Origin: Pseudomonas azadiae
GTDB taxonomy: Bacteria; Pseudomonadota; Gammaproteobacteria; Pseudomonadales; Pseudomonadaceae
Length of the DNA: 64,000 bases
Assembly: GCF_019145355.1 (NCBI RefSeq)
Contig: NZ_JAHSTY010000001.1
Location: 2,046,001-2,110,000 of the forward strand
Reading direction: 5' to 3'
Shown: positions 31,177 to 39,927 of the stretch, piece after piece
Layout of the letters: every line of letters begins with the position of its first letter
How positions within the stretch are numbered: the stretch's first letter is position 1
The notes under the pieces: generated by a model
The model's input: only the letters and a program-made list of their open reading frames with translations
Database searches by the model: none
Told to the model about the DNA's origin: nothing
Translations under genes and position numbers: made by a program

Positions 31177-33684
31177 CTACTTGCGGGGTTTGATCCGGGC
31201 AGTGGGCTCGGCGATCAACGGGTCATCCGGCCAGTAATGCTTGGGGTACCGCCCCTTCAAATCCTTCTTCACCTCGGCGTAGGTACTGCGCCAGAAGTTC
31301 GCCAGGTCCTGCGTCACCTGCACCGGCCGCCGTGCCGGGGACAGCAAGTGCAGCTTCACCACCTGACGCCCGCCGGCAATGCGCGGGGTGTCCGCCAACC
31401 CGAACAATTCCTGCAAACGCACCGCCAGAATCGGCGGCTGTTCGCTGTAGTCCAGGCGCACCGACGAGCCAGACGGCACTTTCACATGCTGCGGCGCCAG
31501 TTCGTCGAGGCGCTGGGGCAGCGGCCAGGGCAGAAGGTTGTGCAGGTAGCTGGAAATATCCAGATTGGCGAAATGACTCAGGCGTGAGACTTTGCCCAGG
31601 TAGGGCATCAGCCAGTGTTCGAGGCTGGCGAGCAAGGCGCTGTCGCTGACGTCGGGCCATTCGTTGGGTTTGCCGGTGTCGAGGTGGCGCAGCAGCAGGA
31701 CACGGGCCTGCCATTGGCGCAGCTCGGGCGTCCACGGCAGCAGTTCCAGGCCCTTGCGGCGCACCAGGTTGACCAGCGCTTGGCTGCGCGCGGCCTCGTC
31801 GAGGCCGGCCAGCGCTTCGCGGCTGAGCACCAGTTCGCCGACCTTGCGCTGGCGCTCGGCGCGCAGGACGCCTTCGCGTTCATCCCAATCCAGCTGGTCG
31901 ACAGTGCGCACTTGTTCGGCGAGTACCGTGTCGAACAGCGCCGAATCAAACTCAGCCGCCAAGTAGATGCGTTCTTCGCGCTGGCCCTGGCGACTGCCCA
32001 GGTCGGCGATGACCAGCCAGGGTTGCTTCATCAGGCTGTCAGCCTCGGCGAACAGCGCGGCGCGGCCATTGGCCAGGCGGTATTCGGCGCCACCGGGGCG
32101 GCGTTGCTGGGCGACGCGGTCCGGGTACGCCAGGGCGAGCAAGGCGCCGAGCCAGCGCGGGTGGTCGGGGTCGGCCACCGGTTGCGTGGCCTGGCCTCTC
32201 AGGTAGCCACGATATTGCCGGGCCAGTTGCTTGGCTCGCTGTACGCCGCCTTGCGTACCGCGCGCGCGCTCTTCGCCGGACAGCAGCGCCAGGCGACTGT
32301 GCAGGTCCGCACCGCCGCCACGCAGGATATCGCGCTCACCCAACAGCGCGGCGACATCGCACGCCATCGCCGCCAACCCCAGGTCCTGCCCGCGCAACAA
32401 TAAATGGGCGATGCGCGGATGGGCCGGCAACTCGGCCATCTTCTGCCCGTGGGCGGTGAGTTTGTCTTCCTTCAATGCGCCCAGGCGCACCAGCAAATCC
32501 TGGGCCTGGGCATACGCAGCGGCCGGCGGCACATCCAGCCACGCCAGCTGCGCGGGCGTGACGCCCCAGCGCGCCAACTGCAAGGCCAGGCCGGCCAGGT
32601 CGGCGGCGAGGATTTCCGCACTGCCATAGGCCGCCAGGCCTTCATGCTGGTCTTCGGACCACAGGCGATAGCACACGCCCGGCTCCAAACGCCCTGCCCG
32701 GCCGGCGCGCTGGGTGGCGCTGGCGCGGGAAATGCGCTGGGTATCGAGGCGGGTCATGCCGCTGCCCGGGTCGAAACGCGGCACCCGCGCCAAGCCGGCG
32801 TCAATCACCACGCGCACGCCGTTGATGGTCAGGCTGGTCTCGGCGATGTTGGTGGCCAGCACGACTTTGCGTTTACCGGCGGGCGCGGGGTCGATGGCGG
32901 CGCGTTGGGCGTTGAGGTCCAACTCGCCATGCAACGGGCATAACAGCACATCGGTGCTATCGCCCAGGGCCTCGGCCAACTGCTGGTTGACCCTTCGAAT
33001 CTCCGCCTGCCCCGGCAAGAACACCAGCACGCTGCCGGTTTCGTCATGCAGCGCTTCAAGGATGGTCTGCACCACACGCGGCTCGATAAATTCCCCAGCC
33101 TGGTACGGCCGCCCCCAGCGCATCCGCACCGGGAACATGCGCCCTTCGCTGCGCAGGATCGGCGCGTTGTCCAACAAACCGGAGAGGCGCTCGCCTTCCA
33201 GGGTGGCGGACATCAGCAGGATTTTCAGCGGTTGCTCATCACGAAACAGATCGCGGCCGTTCAGGCTCAGGGCCAGCGCCAGGTCGGCGTCGAGGCTGCG
33301 TTCGTGGTACTCGTCAAAGATCAACAGGCCCACGCCGTCCAATGCCGGGTCATCCTGCAGTCGCCGGGTGAGAATGCCTTCAGTGACCACTTCGATGCGA
33401 GTGTCGGGGCCGACTTTGCTGTCGAGGCGGATGCGATAGCCGACGGTTTCACCGACCTTTTCGCCCAATTCGCTGGCCATTCGCTCCGCTGCGGCGCGGG
33501 CGGCCAGGCGCCGGGGTTCGAGCATCAGGATGGTCTGCCCGGCCAGCCACGGCTCGTTCAATAAAGCCAAGGGCACGCGGGTGGTTTTACCGGCGCCGGG
33601 CGGCGCTTCCAGCACGGCTTCGTGGCGGTTGGCCAAAGCGTCACGCAGGGCGGGTAAAACTTCATCAATGGGCAACGAATTCAT
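31177..33684 (-). CDS. hrpB: ATP-dependent helicase HrpB
   Basis: The 835-residue DEAH/DExH helicase starts MNSLPIDEVLPALRDAL. Motif I is PPGAGKTTRVPL, motif II DEYHERSLDADLALAL (variant DEYH), motif III LMSATLEGERL, and motifs V/VI ATNIAETSLTI and QRAGRAGRLEPG, followed by the HA2/HrpB C-terminal region (LARWGVTPAQLAWLDVPP; DLANFWRSTYAEVKKDLKGR) that defines HrpB. The longer open frame upstream is not used; ATG 33684 matches the family start. Bacterial HrpB is linked to RNA metabolism; its exact substrate is not settled. Confidence 0.94.
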   Translation of the reverse strand: MNSLPIDEVLPALRDALANRHEAVLEAPPGAGKTTRVPLALLNEPWLAGQTILMLEPRRLAARAAAERMASELGEKVGETVGYRIRLDSKVGPDTRIEVVTEGILTRRLQDDPALDGVGLLIFDEYHERSLDADLALALSLNGRDLFRDEQPLKILLMSATLEGERLSGLLDNAPILRSEGRMFPVRMRWGRPYQAGEFIEPRVVQTILEALHDETGSVLVFLPGQAEIRRVNQQLAEALGDSTDVLLCPLHGELDLNAQRAAIDPAPAGKRKVVLATNIAETSLTINGVRVVIDAGLARVPRFDPGSGMTRLDTQRISRASATQRAGRAGRLEPGVCYRLWSEDQHEGLAAYGSAEILAADLAGLALQLARWGVTPAQLAWLDVPPAAAYAQAQDLLVRLGALKEDKLTAHGQKMAELPAHPRIAHLLLRGQDLGLAAMACDVAALLGERDILRGGGADLHSRLALLSGEERARGTQGGVQRAKQLARQYRGYLRGQATQPVADPDHPRWLGALLALAYPDRVAQQRRPGGAEYRLANGRAALFAEADSLMKQPWLVIADLGSRQGQREERIYLAAEFDSALFDTVLAEQVRTVDQLDWDEREGVLRAERQRKVGELVLSREALAGLDEAARSQALVNLVRRKGLELLPWTPELRQWQARVLLLRHLDTGKPNEWPDVSDSALLASLEHWLMPYLGKVSRLSHFANLDISSYLHNLLPWPLPQRLDELAPQHVKVPSGSSVRLDYSEQPPILAVRLQELFGLADTPRIAGGRQVVKLHLLSPARRPVQVTQDLANFWRSTYAEVKKDLKGRYPKHYWPDDPLIAEPTARIKPRK

Positions 33685-33783
33685 ACTGGCTCCAAAGCAG
33701 AGCGGCGAGTATAACGGCGAACTGCCAGATGCCGGCGCTGGTCTCATCTGCATCCACTCTGTTTGATTGCAAACACAATCAAA

Positions 33784-33873
33784 GGTGGGAGCTGGCTTGC
33801 CTGCGATAGCGGTGGGTCAGTCAGCTATTCATTAACTGACCCACCGCCATCGCAGGCAAGCCAGCTCCCACAT
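33784..33873. repeat. REP pair (REPIN), GCTGGCTTGCCTGCG subtype
   Basis: Arms GGTGGGAGCTGGCTTGCCTG and complement. The centre TCAGTCAGC...GCTGAC also contains inverted bases. It lies in the 253-bp gap between the divergent hrpB and lipoprotein genes, one of the few REP pairs here at a promoter side. Confidence 0.9.
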
Positions 33874-33937
33874 GGGAACAGCGTCGCCCGGTAGATCTGG
33901 CTTATAGTCATCCTTAAACGGTGTTCAGGAGAATTTT

Positions 33938-34357
33938 ATGCGTATCGCTTCCCGTGTCATCGGCGGTGTTCTCGCCGTCACCCTGCTGAGCCAACTCACC
34001 GCCTGCGGCTCGATCTTCTACCCCGACCGCCGTGGCCAGATCGACGGCAAGATCGACCCGGCTATCGCTGCGCTCGACGCCATCGGGCTGTTGTTCTACG
34101 TGATCCCCGGCCTGATCGCCTTTGGCGTCGACTTCGCCACCGGCGCCATCTACTTCGAACCGGGCAAGACCGCCCAGGTCGCCCCGGAAAAACTCCACGA
34201 AGCCATCGGCGCCGACGGCAAGGTCGACAACGCCAAGCTGCAAAGCATCATTCAAAAGGAAACCGGGCGCAGCCTGCCGCTGGACGATCCGCGCATGATC
34301 CAGTTCAAGGGCAGCGTGCAGCAACTCGCGGCCCTGGGCCTGCAGCCCGCCGCCTAA
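33938..34357 (+). CDS. Small lipoprotein (sometimes misnamed polyribonucleotide nucleotidyltransferase)
   Basis: The 139-residue protein has a lipoprotein signal (RVIGGVLAVTLLSQLTACGS, lipobox LTAC near Cys23), then a hydrophobic segment (IGLLFYVIPGLIAFGVDFAT) and a small C-terminal domain (EKLHEAIGADGKVDNAKLQS). It has no nuclease features, although I recall that homologues in Pseudomonas genomes are often mislabelled. An AGGAG site precedes the ATG. The CDF transporter gene starts 9 bp after its stop, so the two are co-transcribed. Confidence 0.82.
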   Translation: MRIASRVIGGVLAVTLLSQLTACGSIFYPDRRGQIDGKIDPAIAALDAIGLLFYVIPGLIAFGVDFATGAIYFEPGKTAQVAPEKLHEAIGADGKVDNAKLQSIIQKETGRSLPLDDPRMIQFKGSVQQLAALGLQPAA

Positions 34358-34366
34358 GGACCGTTT

Positions 34367-35260
34367 ATGACCAGCAGTGCCGAACATGCCAGGCTCTTGC
34401 GCCTGGCCACCCGCGCGTCGGTGGGCGTGGCCTGTGTGCTGATAGTCACCAAGGCCATCGCCTGGTGGTTCAGCGGTTCGGTGAGCATGCTCGCCGGGCT
34501 GACCGACTCACTGCTGGACGGCGTGACCTCGCTGCTGAACCTGGTGGCGGTGCATTACGCGCTGCGCCCGGCCGATGACGATCACCGCTATGGGCATGGT
34601 AAGGCGGAGTCGCTGTCAGGCATGGCCCAGGCGCTGTTTATCGGCGGCAGCGCGGTGCTGATCGCGTTCCAGGCCTACGGGCGCCTGCAACACCCGGAAC
34701 CGGTGGGCGCGCCGTGGTTGAGCATCGGCGTGATCGTCTTCTCGCTGATGCTGACCGTGGCGTTGTTGATGCTGCAACACCGAGTGGTTCGCGAAACCGG
34801 CTCCAACGCCGTGCGCGCCGACTCGCTGCACTACCGTTCGGACCTGATGCTCAACGGCAGCATTCTGGTGGCATTGATCCTGGCCGGCTTTGGCTACCAT
34901 CAGGTGGATGCCTGGTTCGGCCTGGGCATCGCCGCCTACATCCTGTGGAGCGCGATCCAGATCGCCCGCGAAAGCTTCGCGGTGCTGATGGATGAGGAAC
35001 TGCCGCCGGACGTGAGCCAGCACATGTTGGAACTGGCCCGTGGCGTACCGGGGGTATTGGGTGCCCATGACCTGCGCACGCGCGTGTCGGGCAACCATTG
35101 GTTTGTGCAGTTGCACCTGGAGTTGCCGGGGGAATTGACGCTGTCCGTCGCCCATGGCATCAGCGACAAAGCCGCCGATGCCATCCACCAAGCCTACCCG
35201 CGCGCCGAAGTGCTGGTGCACGCCGACCCACGGGAAGTGGTCACGGGCAACAAGGCCTAG
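34367..35260 (+). CDS. Cation diffusion facilitator (FieF/YiiP-like)
   Basis: The 297-residue protein exports divalent metals (Zn, Fe, Cd or Co) across the inner membrane in exchange for protons. Six helices are present; helix 2 has SMLAGLTDSLLDGVTSLLNL (metal-site Asp pair) and helix 5 ADSLHYRSDLMLNG (His-x3-Asp), the tetrahedral transport site of YiiP. The cytoplasmic C-terminal domain contains the conserved GAHDLRTRVSGNHWFVQLHL with metal-binding His. AAGGA precedes the ATG. Its end overlaps by 4 bp the convergent DUF6515 gene. Confidence 0.92.
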   Translation: MTSSAEHARLLRLATRASVGVACVLIVTKAIAWWFSGSVSMLAGLTDSLLDGVTSLLNLVAVHYALRPADDDHRYGHGKAESLSGMAQALFIGGSAVLIAFQAYGRLQHPEPVGAPWLSIGVIVFSLMLTVALLMLQHRVVRETGSNAVRADSLHYRSDLMLNGSILVALILAGFGYHQVDAWFGLGIAAYILWSAIQIARESFAVLMDEELPPDVSQHMLELARGVPGVLGAHDLRTRVSGNHWFVQLHLELPGELTLSVAHGISDKAADAIHQAYPRAEVLVHADPREVVTGNKA

Positions 35261-36291
35261 TACTGCACCTGATAGCCGCGGCTGCTCAGGCAGTTGCCCT
35301 GGGCCTGGCGGTAGGTGCGCACCACGGCCGGGTCGGGTGCGTAGGTCACTTGCTGCGGGTCGAAGCCGCTTTGCTGCACCGCCCAGCGATAACAGTCATT
35401 GCCGTCCTGCTGCACCTGAGCCGGTGACTGGCCGTTGGCGGGGTAGGCCACCACGTCATAACCGTTGCCCTGGGGCGCGGGCGGCGGCGTGGGCACAGCC
35501 GCCGGCGGTTGCACCACCACGTACTGCTGGGTGCTTTCTTCATAGGCGTAATAAGCACCGGCGGCGAGGAACAACAGCGAACCGCCTACCCACACTTCCC
35601 GCGCATAGTCCGGCAGATAATGCACACGGATGCCATACGGCGGCGCTACGACTACGTAGCGCGGGCCTTGGGGACGATACCAATAGCCGCCCGAGAAAAA
35701 GTAATCCTGGCCGCGATAGGGCACGCGGTAATTACGCTCCGGGAAACGGTCGACGATATAGCCGGGGCGATACTGCGGGCCTTGGCCCCAGCCATTGCCG
35801 TGGCCGTCGGGGCGGCCTGGCCAGCGGTTATCGTTGGGATGGCCGTTGTAGCCGGGGCGCGAACCGGGGCCGCCCGCCTCCCAGTGTCGGTTGTCGTCGT
35901 TGCGCCGGGGAATGTCGCGGTAATAGCCCTGGCGCGGTTCCTGGGTCTGGCGCACGGTATCGGGCCGGCCCTGGATCGGCAGGTTGCTCGCCGGTTGGGG
36001 TTGCGGCGCCGGCCGAGGCTGTTCATTGTTTGGCGGACGACTTTGCCATTGACCGCCGTCGTGCTGGCCGCCACGATCAAAATGCTGATTCTGCGGGCGT
36101 GGCTGATTGTTCTCGGGTCGCGGCGGATTATTGTCTGGCCGCCCGCCCTCAGGACCTCGCTCATGCTGCCCGCCACCGCCCTGCGGCCGTTGCCCCTGAT
36201 TCGGTGAGTTATCGCGCTCGTCGGCCATCACCTGCGTACCGACACTGACCACCAGCAAACCAACACCTGCCATACGCCAGATGCGCTTCAT
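35257..36291 (-). CDS. DUF6515-like secreted Pro/Asn/Gln-rich protein
   Basis: The 344-residue protein has a signal peptide (MKRIWRMAGVGLLVVSVGTQ, cleavage after VMA near residue 23), a long low-complexity region rich in Pro, Asn, Gln, Arg and Gly (NQGQRPQGGGGQHERGPEGG and similar), a Tyr/Gly-rich domain (YPRGQDYFFSGGYWYRPQG-like), one hydrophobic segment, and a C-terminal domain QDGNDCYRWAVQQSGFDPQQ ending with GNCLSSRGYQV. This matches DUF6515 proteins of unknown function. ATG 36291 with GAGGAATAGC upstream is the start; a GTG 12 bp earlier is rejected. Confidence 0.78.
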   Translation of the reverse strand: MKRIWRMAGVGLLVVSVGTQVMADERDNSPNQGQRPQGGGGQHERGPEGGRPDNNPPRPENNQPRPQNQHFDRGGQHDGGQWQSRPPNNEQPRPAPQPQPASNLPIQGRPDTVRQTQEPRQGYYRDIPRRNDDNRHWEAGGPGSRPGYNGHPNDNRWPGRPDGHGNGWGQGPQYRPGYIVDRFPERNYRVPYRGQDYFFSGGYWYRPQGPRYVVVAPPYGIRVHYLPDYAREVWVGGSLLFLAAGAYYAYEESTQQYVVVQPPAAVPTPPPAPQGNGYDVVAYPANGQSPAQVQQDGNDCYRWAVQQSGFDPQQVTYAPDPAVVRTYRQAQGNCLSSRGYQVQY

Positions 36292-36688
36292 GCTATTCCT
36301 CACTGCGGATTAGGGCCTGTCCATGAGACTGGAAAAGCGAGGCCCGGTTCTGGCACAGGTTATCAGCAGGCAAAAGAAAAGGGGCGACCCGTCGGCCACC
36401 CCTTGAGAACTTCGTCCTGGCTCAACGCTTTTGACGTTGGCTCACCTCACGCCGTCTTGTGGACAGTGCGCAGCCTGGAGGCCAACTCAACCCTGCTGGG
36501 GTGGCGGCCGCAGCGGGCCTGATTGGGCTCGCTGCTATGGACTGTTGTCCAGGCGGTGATTCTGTTGATAACGATACCCGCCTGCGTCCGACAGATGATT
36601 GCGAAGATTGCGTCAATAAACAGTGCTTGCGCAATTTTTAACCCTTCATAGATAATTCACCGCAATAGTTACGACAAAGGCCAACCCA
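36292..36688. other. 397-bp intergenic region with two terminator-like hairpins
   Basis: No convincing gene. AAGGGG...CCCCTT (36379-36404) followed on the minus strand by TTTTCTTTT resembles a terminator, yet no minus-strand gene ends there. ATTGCG...CGCAAT (36607-36612 with 36630-36635) followed by TTTTT resembles a + strand terminator, again with no gene. A small RNA or a decayed gene between them is possible. A Cys-rich open frame (36459-36641, GTG start, no ribosome binding site) ends at the second hairpin. Confidence 0.4.
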
Positions 36689-37168
36689 ATGAGCAAGCTT
36701 GACCGATACGACCTGAGTATTTTGGCGGAATTGCAGCGTGACGCGAGGATCTCCAACCAGGAGTTGGCCGAGCGTATCGGCCTGTCGCCTTCGCCGTGCT
36801 CGCGCCGGGTCAAGCAGCTGGAAGACGACGGCTACATCGCCCGCCAAGTCGCGTTGCTCGACCGCAAGATGCTCGGCCTGAGCCTGACGGCCTATGTGCT
36901 GATCGGCATGGACCGCCACACCCCCGAGCGTTTCGAGAATTTCGAAGCGGCCATCCGCACCCTGCCACAGGTATTGGAGTGCAGTTTGGTCACTGGAATG
37001 GATGCCGACTACCAGTTGAAAGTGGTGGTGCCGGACATGGATCACTACCAGAAGCTGCTGCTGGGGCATTTGACCCGCATTGAAGGCGTAACCAGTGTGC
37101 GTTCCAGTTTTGTGCTGAACCAGGTATTGAATAGCACCGAACTGCCGCTGACCCACCTGCGTACTTAG
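36689..37168 (+). CDS. Lrp/AsnC family transcriptional regulator
   Basis: The 159-residue protein begins MSKLDRYDLSILAELQRDAR with an HTH continuing NQELAERIGLSPSPCSRRVK (the SPSPCxRRV recognition helix typical of Lrp) and a C-terminal RAM domain (LSLTAYVLIGMDRHTPERFE; VTGMDADYQLKVVVPDMDHY). It is closer to classic Lrp-type feast/famine regulators than the copy at 24.9 kb. No obvious target gene adjoins it. An AAAGG site precedes the ATG, and a REP pair follows the stop by 17 bp. Confidence 0.88.
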   Translation: MSKLDRYDLSILAELQRDARISNQELAERIGLSPSPCSRRVKQLEDDGYIARQVALLDRKMLGLSLTAYVLIGMDRHTPERFENFEAAIRTLPQVLECSLVTGMDADYQLKVVVPDMDHYQKLLLGHLTRIEGVTSVRSSFVLNQVLNSTELPLTHLRT

Positions 37169-37185
37169 GAACAACGAAGATCCAA

Positions 37186-37275
37186 GGTGGGAGCTGGCTT
37201 GCCTGCGATAGCGGTCTGTCAGTCACATGGATGCAAACTGGTCCACCGCCATCGCAGGCAAGCCAGCTCCCACAT
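37186..37275. repeat. REP pair (REPIN), GCTGGCTTGCCTGCG subtype
   Basis: Arms GGTGGGAGCTGGCTTGCCTG and complement around a ~30-bp centre, between the Lrp gene and the DUF2788 gene on the same strand. Confidence 0.9.
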
Positions 37276-37353
37276 TGACCGCCACCGACTCAGGTCAATA
37301 TTGCACCTGTGACGCTGCCGTATACTGCTCGCTTGTCTTGTCGGAAACGTCCC

Positions 37354-37572
37354 ATGAACAACATCGACCCCGTCCTGTTTGAAGAATGGATGATGACCGG
37401 CCTGGTCACGATCCTGATCATTTTCATGGGCTTTATCGTCTGGGACCTGGCGAAGAAGTCCAAGGCCGGACGCTTTGGCTCGTTCATTCTGTTCTTCGTG
37501 CTGGGGCTGGGCGTGGCCGCGTTTATCATCAAGAGCGTGGTAATCGGCCTGATCGAGTCCGGCGCCTTATAA
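37354..37572 (+). CDS. DUF2788 small membrane protein
   Basis: The 72-residue protein has two hydrophobic helices ([20 protein letters not shown] and [20 protein letters not shown]) separated by a short basic loop, with an acidic N-terminus ([14 protein letters not shown]), as in DUF2788 proteins of pseudomonads. The start is ATG 37354; the open frame upstream is leader. Function unknown. Its last codons overlap the end of convergent rluE by 6 bp. Confidence 0.82.
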   Translation: MNNIDPVLFEEWMMTGLVTILIIFMGFIVWDLAKKSKAGRFGSFILFFVLGLGVAAFIIKSVVIGLIESGAL

Positions 37573-38202
37573 GCGCGCCGGTACTTCCCGCCACTGGCCT
37601 TGATCCAGGCCGTCGAGTGTCCACTCGCCGATTCGCACACGCACCAGCCGCAACGTGGGCAGCCCCACGGCCGCCGTCATACGTCGAACCTGGCGGTTGC
37701 GCCCTTCCCGAATCACCAGCTCCAGCCAATGAGTGGGCACGCTTTTGCGAAAGCGCACCGGCGGGTTGCGTGGCCACAACTCAGGCTCATCCAACTGCCG
37801 AGCCTCGGCGGGCAAGGTTTTACCGTCGTTGAGCTCCACGCCGTCGCGCAGGCGTTGCAGCTGTTCTTCGCTGGGCTCGCCTTCGACTTGCACCCAATAG
37901 GTTTTCGCCAGCTTGTGCTTGGGGTCGGCGATGCGCGCCTGTAACTGGCCATCATTGGTCAGCAGCAGCAGGCCTTCGCTGTCACGGTCCAGGCGGCCCG
38001 CCGGATAGATGCCGGGGATGTCGATAAAATCCTTGAGGGTCGCGCGCCCGCCTTCGTCGCTGAACTGGGTCAGTACGTCGAACGGCTTATTGAACAGGAT
38101 CAGCTTCGGCTCGGCCGGTGGCGCCTTGGCGACGCGACGCGCAGCGGAGTGCGGAGGTTTCACGCCAGGGCGGCGCGAATCGGAGCGGGTGGGACGGGAC
38201 AT
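37567..38202 (-). CDS. rluE: 23S rRNA pseudouridine(2457) synthase RluE
   Basis: The 211-residue enzyme isomerises U2457 (E. coli numbering) in 23S rRNA. It lacks an S4 domain, opens the catalytic domain with [20 protein letters not shown], and has the catalytic Asp in [50 protein letters not shown] and [15 protein letters not shown], all close to E. coli RluE (217 residues). ATG 38202 (MSRPTRSD) starts a basic Arg/Pro/Ala-rich tail of ~35 residues. An upstream in-frame start is less likely. Confidence 0.93.
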   Translation of the reverse strand: MSRPTRSDSRRPGVKPPHSAARRVAKAPPAEPKLILFNKPFDVLTQFSDEGGRATLKDFIDIPGIYPAGRLDRDSEGLLLLTNDGQLQARIADPKHKLAKTYWVQVEGEPSEEQLQRLRDGVELNDGKTLPAEARQLDEPELWPRNPPVRFRKSVPTHWLELVIREGRNRQVRRMTAAVGLPTLRLVRVRIGEWTLDGLDQGQWREVPARL

Positions 38203-38273
38203 GGCAAGGGAACATCTAACGGTCAGGACCGACAATGCTAGTGGCCTGACCGTTAAATGACCATCCCCTGCGC

Positions 38274-39746
38274 TTAGCGGAACGGCGGCTCGTCGAAGCT
38301 GCGCAGCTTGCGCGAGTGCAGCGAGTTGAGTTCGGTGCGCAACAGGTCGACCGCCTCGATGCCGATCTTCAGGTGCTGGCTGACCGCGCGCTCATAAAAC
38401 GCGTTGGCCGAACCCGGCAGCTTGATCTCGCTGTGCAGCGGTTTGTCCGAGACACACAACAACGTGCCGTACGGCACCCGCAAACGGTAGCCTTGCGCCG
38501 CGATGGTGCCGCTTTCCATGTCCACCGCCACCGCGCGGGACAGGTTGATCAACGGCCGTTCCTGGGCCCAGCGCAGTTCCCAGTTGCGGTCGTCGTAAGT
38601 CAGTACGGTGCCGGTGCGCAGGCGTTTTTTCAGCTCTTCGCCTTTTTCCCCGGTCACATGGGCCGCCGCTTGCTGCAGCGCCAATTGCACTTCGGCCAAG
38701 GCCGGGATCGGGATATTCGGCGGTACCACGCGGTCGAGAATCCCGTCGCGACGCATGTAGGCGTGAGCCAGTACGTAATCGCCGATGGTCTGGGATTGGC
38801 GCAGGCCGCCGCAGTGGCCGATCATCAGCCAGCAATGCGGACGCAGCACAGCCAGGTGGTCGGTGATGTTCTTGGCGTTGGACGGGCCAACGCCAATGTT
38901 CACCAGCGTCACGCCGTGGCCGTCAGTGGCTTGCAGGTGGTAGGCCGGCATCTGATAGCGGTGCCAGACCACGCCGGCGGCAATCGCCGACGCTTCGCCA
39001 TGGTCCATGCTCTTGTCGATGATCACGTTGCCCGGCAGCACCATGCGGATAAACCGTGGATCGCTGCGCAGTTGTTCCAGGCCATGCAGGATGAACTGGT
39101 CGACATAGCGGTGGTAGTTGGTCAGCAGGATCCACGGCTGCACATGGCGCCAGTCGCTGCCGGTGTAATGCACCAGGCGGCGCAGGGAAAAGTCCACGCG
39201 CGCCGCATCGAACAACGCCAGGGGCAGCGGGTCGGTGTTTTCCCAGTCGTACAGGCCATCGGCGATGCCATCGGTGGCGGCCGACAGGTCGGTGCTGGGG
39301 AACACGCGGGCCAGGGTCGCGGCGGTCACGCCGGAGCCGGCCAGCTCGTCGCCCTGCTCCACCACGTACGGATACGGGATGTTCTGCTGGCTGACGCCCA
39401 CTTCCACCGTCACGGTGAAGTCGTGCATCAACGGCACCAGTTGCTCCAGCAGGTACTTACGGAACGCCGCAGGATGGGTGACGGTAACGCTGTAGGTTCC
39501 CGGCAATTGGACTTTGGCGTACGCCCGGGTGGTCTGTGGGACTTCGCCGTGGCAGTGGTAGGTCAGGCGCAGTTCCGGGTAGCGAAACAGCGCGCGTTGT
39601 TCGGCGTCGGGCTCGACGCGGTCCTTGAGGTATTGCTTGAGGGCTCGATTGAGCGCGCCGGTAGCGCGCTCATGCAGGGCCGCCAGCCGATCCACGGCTT
39701 CTTCGGCGGTTTGAACGACAACAAAAGCTTCGGTCACGGTAAGCAT
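38274..39746 (-). CDS. amn: AMP nucleosidase
   Basis: The 490-residue protein hydrolyses AMP to adenine and ribose-5-phosphate, adjusting adenylate pools. It has the N-terminal AMP-nucleosidase domain ([34 protein letters not shown]) and the C-terminal phosphorylase-fold domain with [40 protein letters not shown] and [20 protein letters not shown] (nucleoside-phosphorylase-like ME-S active-site region). Length matches E. coli Amn (484). It appears to be a single-gene unit. Confidence 0.94.
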   Translation of the reverse strand: MLTVTEAFVVVQTAEEAVDRLAALHERATGALNRALKQYLKDRVEPDAEQRALFRYPELRLTYHCHGEVPQTTRAYAKVQLPGTYSVTVTHPAAFRKYLLEQLVPLMHDFTVTVEVGVSQQNIPYPYVVEQGDELAGSGVTAATLARVFPSTDLSAATDGIADGLYDWENTDPLPLALFDAARVDFSLRRLVHYTGSDWRHVQPWILLTNYHRYVDQFILHGLEQLRSDPRFIRMVLPGNVIIDKSMDHGEASAIAAGVVWHRYQMPAYHLQATDGHGVTLVNIGVGPSNAKNITDHLAVLRPHCWLMIGHCGGLRQSQTIGDYVLAHAYMRRDGILDRVVPPNIPIPALAEVQLALQQAAAHVTGEKGEELKKRLRTGTVLTYDDRNWELRWAQERPLINLSRAVAVDMESGTIAAQGYRLRVPYGTLLCVSDKPLHSEIKLPGSANAFYERAVSQHLKIGIEAVDLLRTELNSLHSRKLRSFDEPPFR

Positions 39747-39822
39747 CCTGTGTACTGAGTTGCAGGTCTTTATCTTGCCTGTATCGAGGCCTCACTTAAA
39801 CAAAGGAATTGGAATGCTATCA

Positions 39823-39914
39823 ATGTGGGAGCTGGCTTGCCTGCGATAGCGGTGTGCCAGTTGACAACCCTATGACTGACCCACCGCCATCGCAGGCAAG
39901 CCAGCTCCCACAAT
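39823..39914. repeat. REP pair (REPIN), GCTGGCTTGCCTGCG subtype
   Basis: Arms ATGTGGGAGCTGGCTTGCCT and complement. It lies between the amn promoter side and the end of aidB (same strand), 13 bp beyond the aidB stop. Confidence 0.9.
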
Positions 39915-39927
39915 TGATCGTGTTTAT

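Noticed and set aside
31177..33753. Longer HrpB starting at 33753
   Set aside because: The additional 23 residues do not resemble the family start; MNSLPIDEVLP at 33684 does.
36459..36641. 60-codon Cys-rich open frame starting with GTG
   Set aside because: No ribosome binding site and no recognised family. It may be a remnant, so it is discussed under findings but not called a gene.
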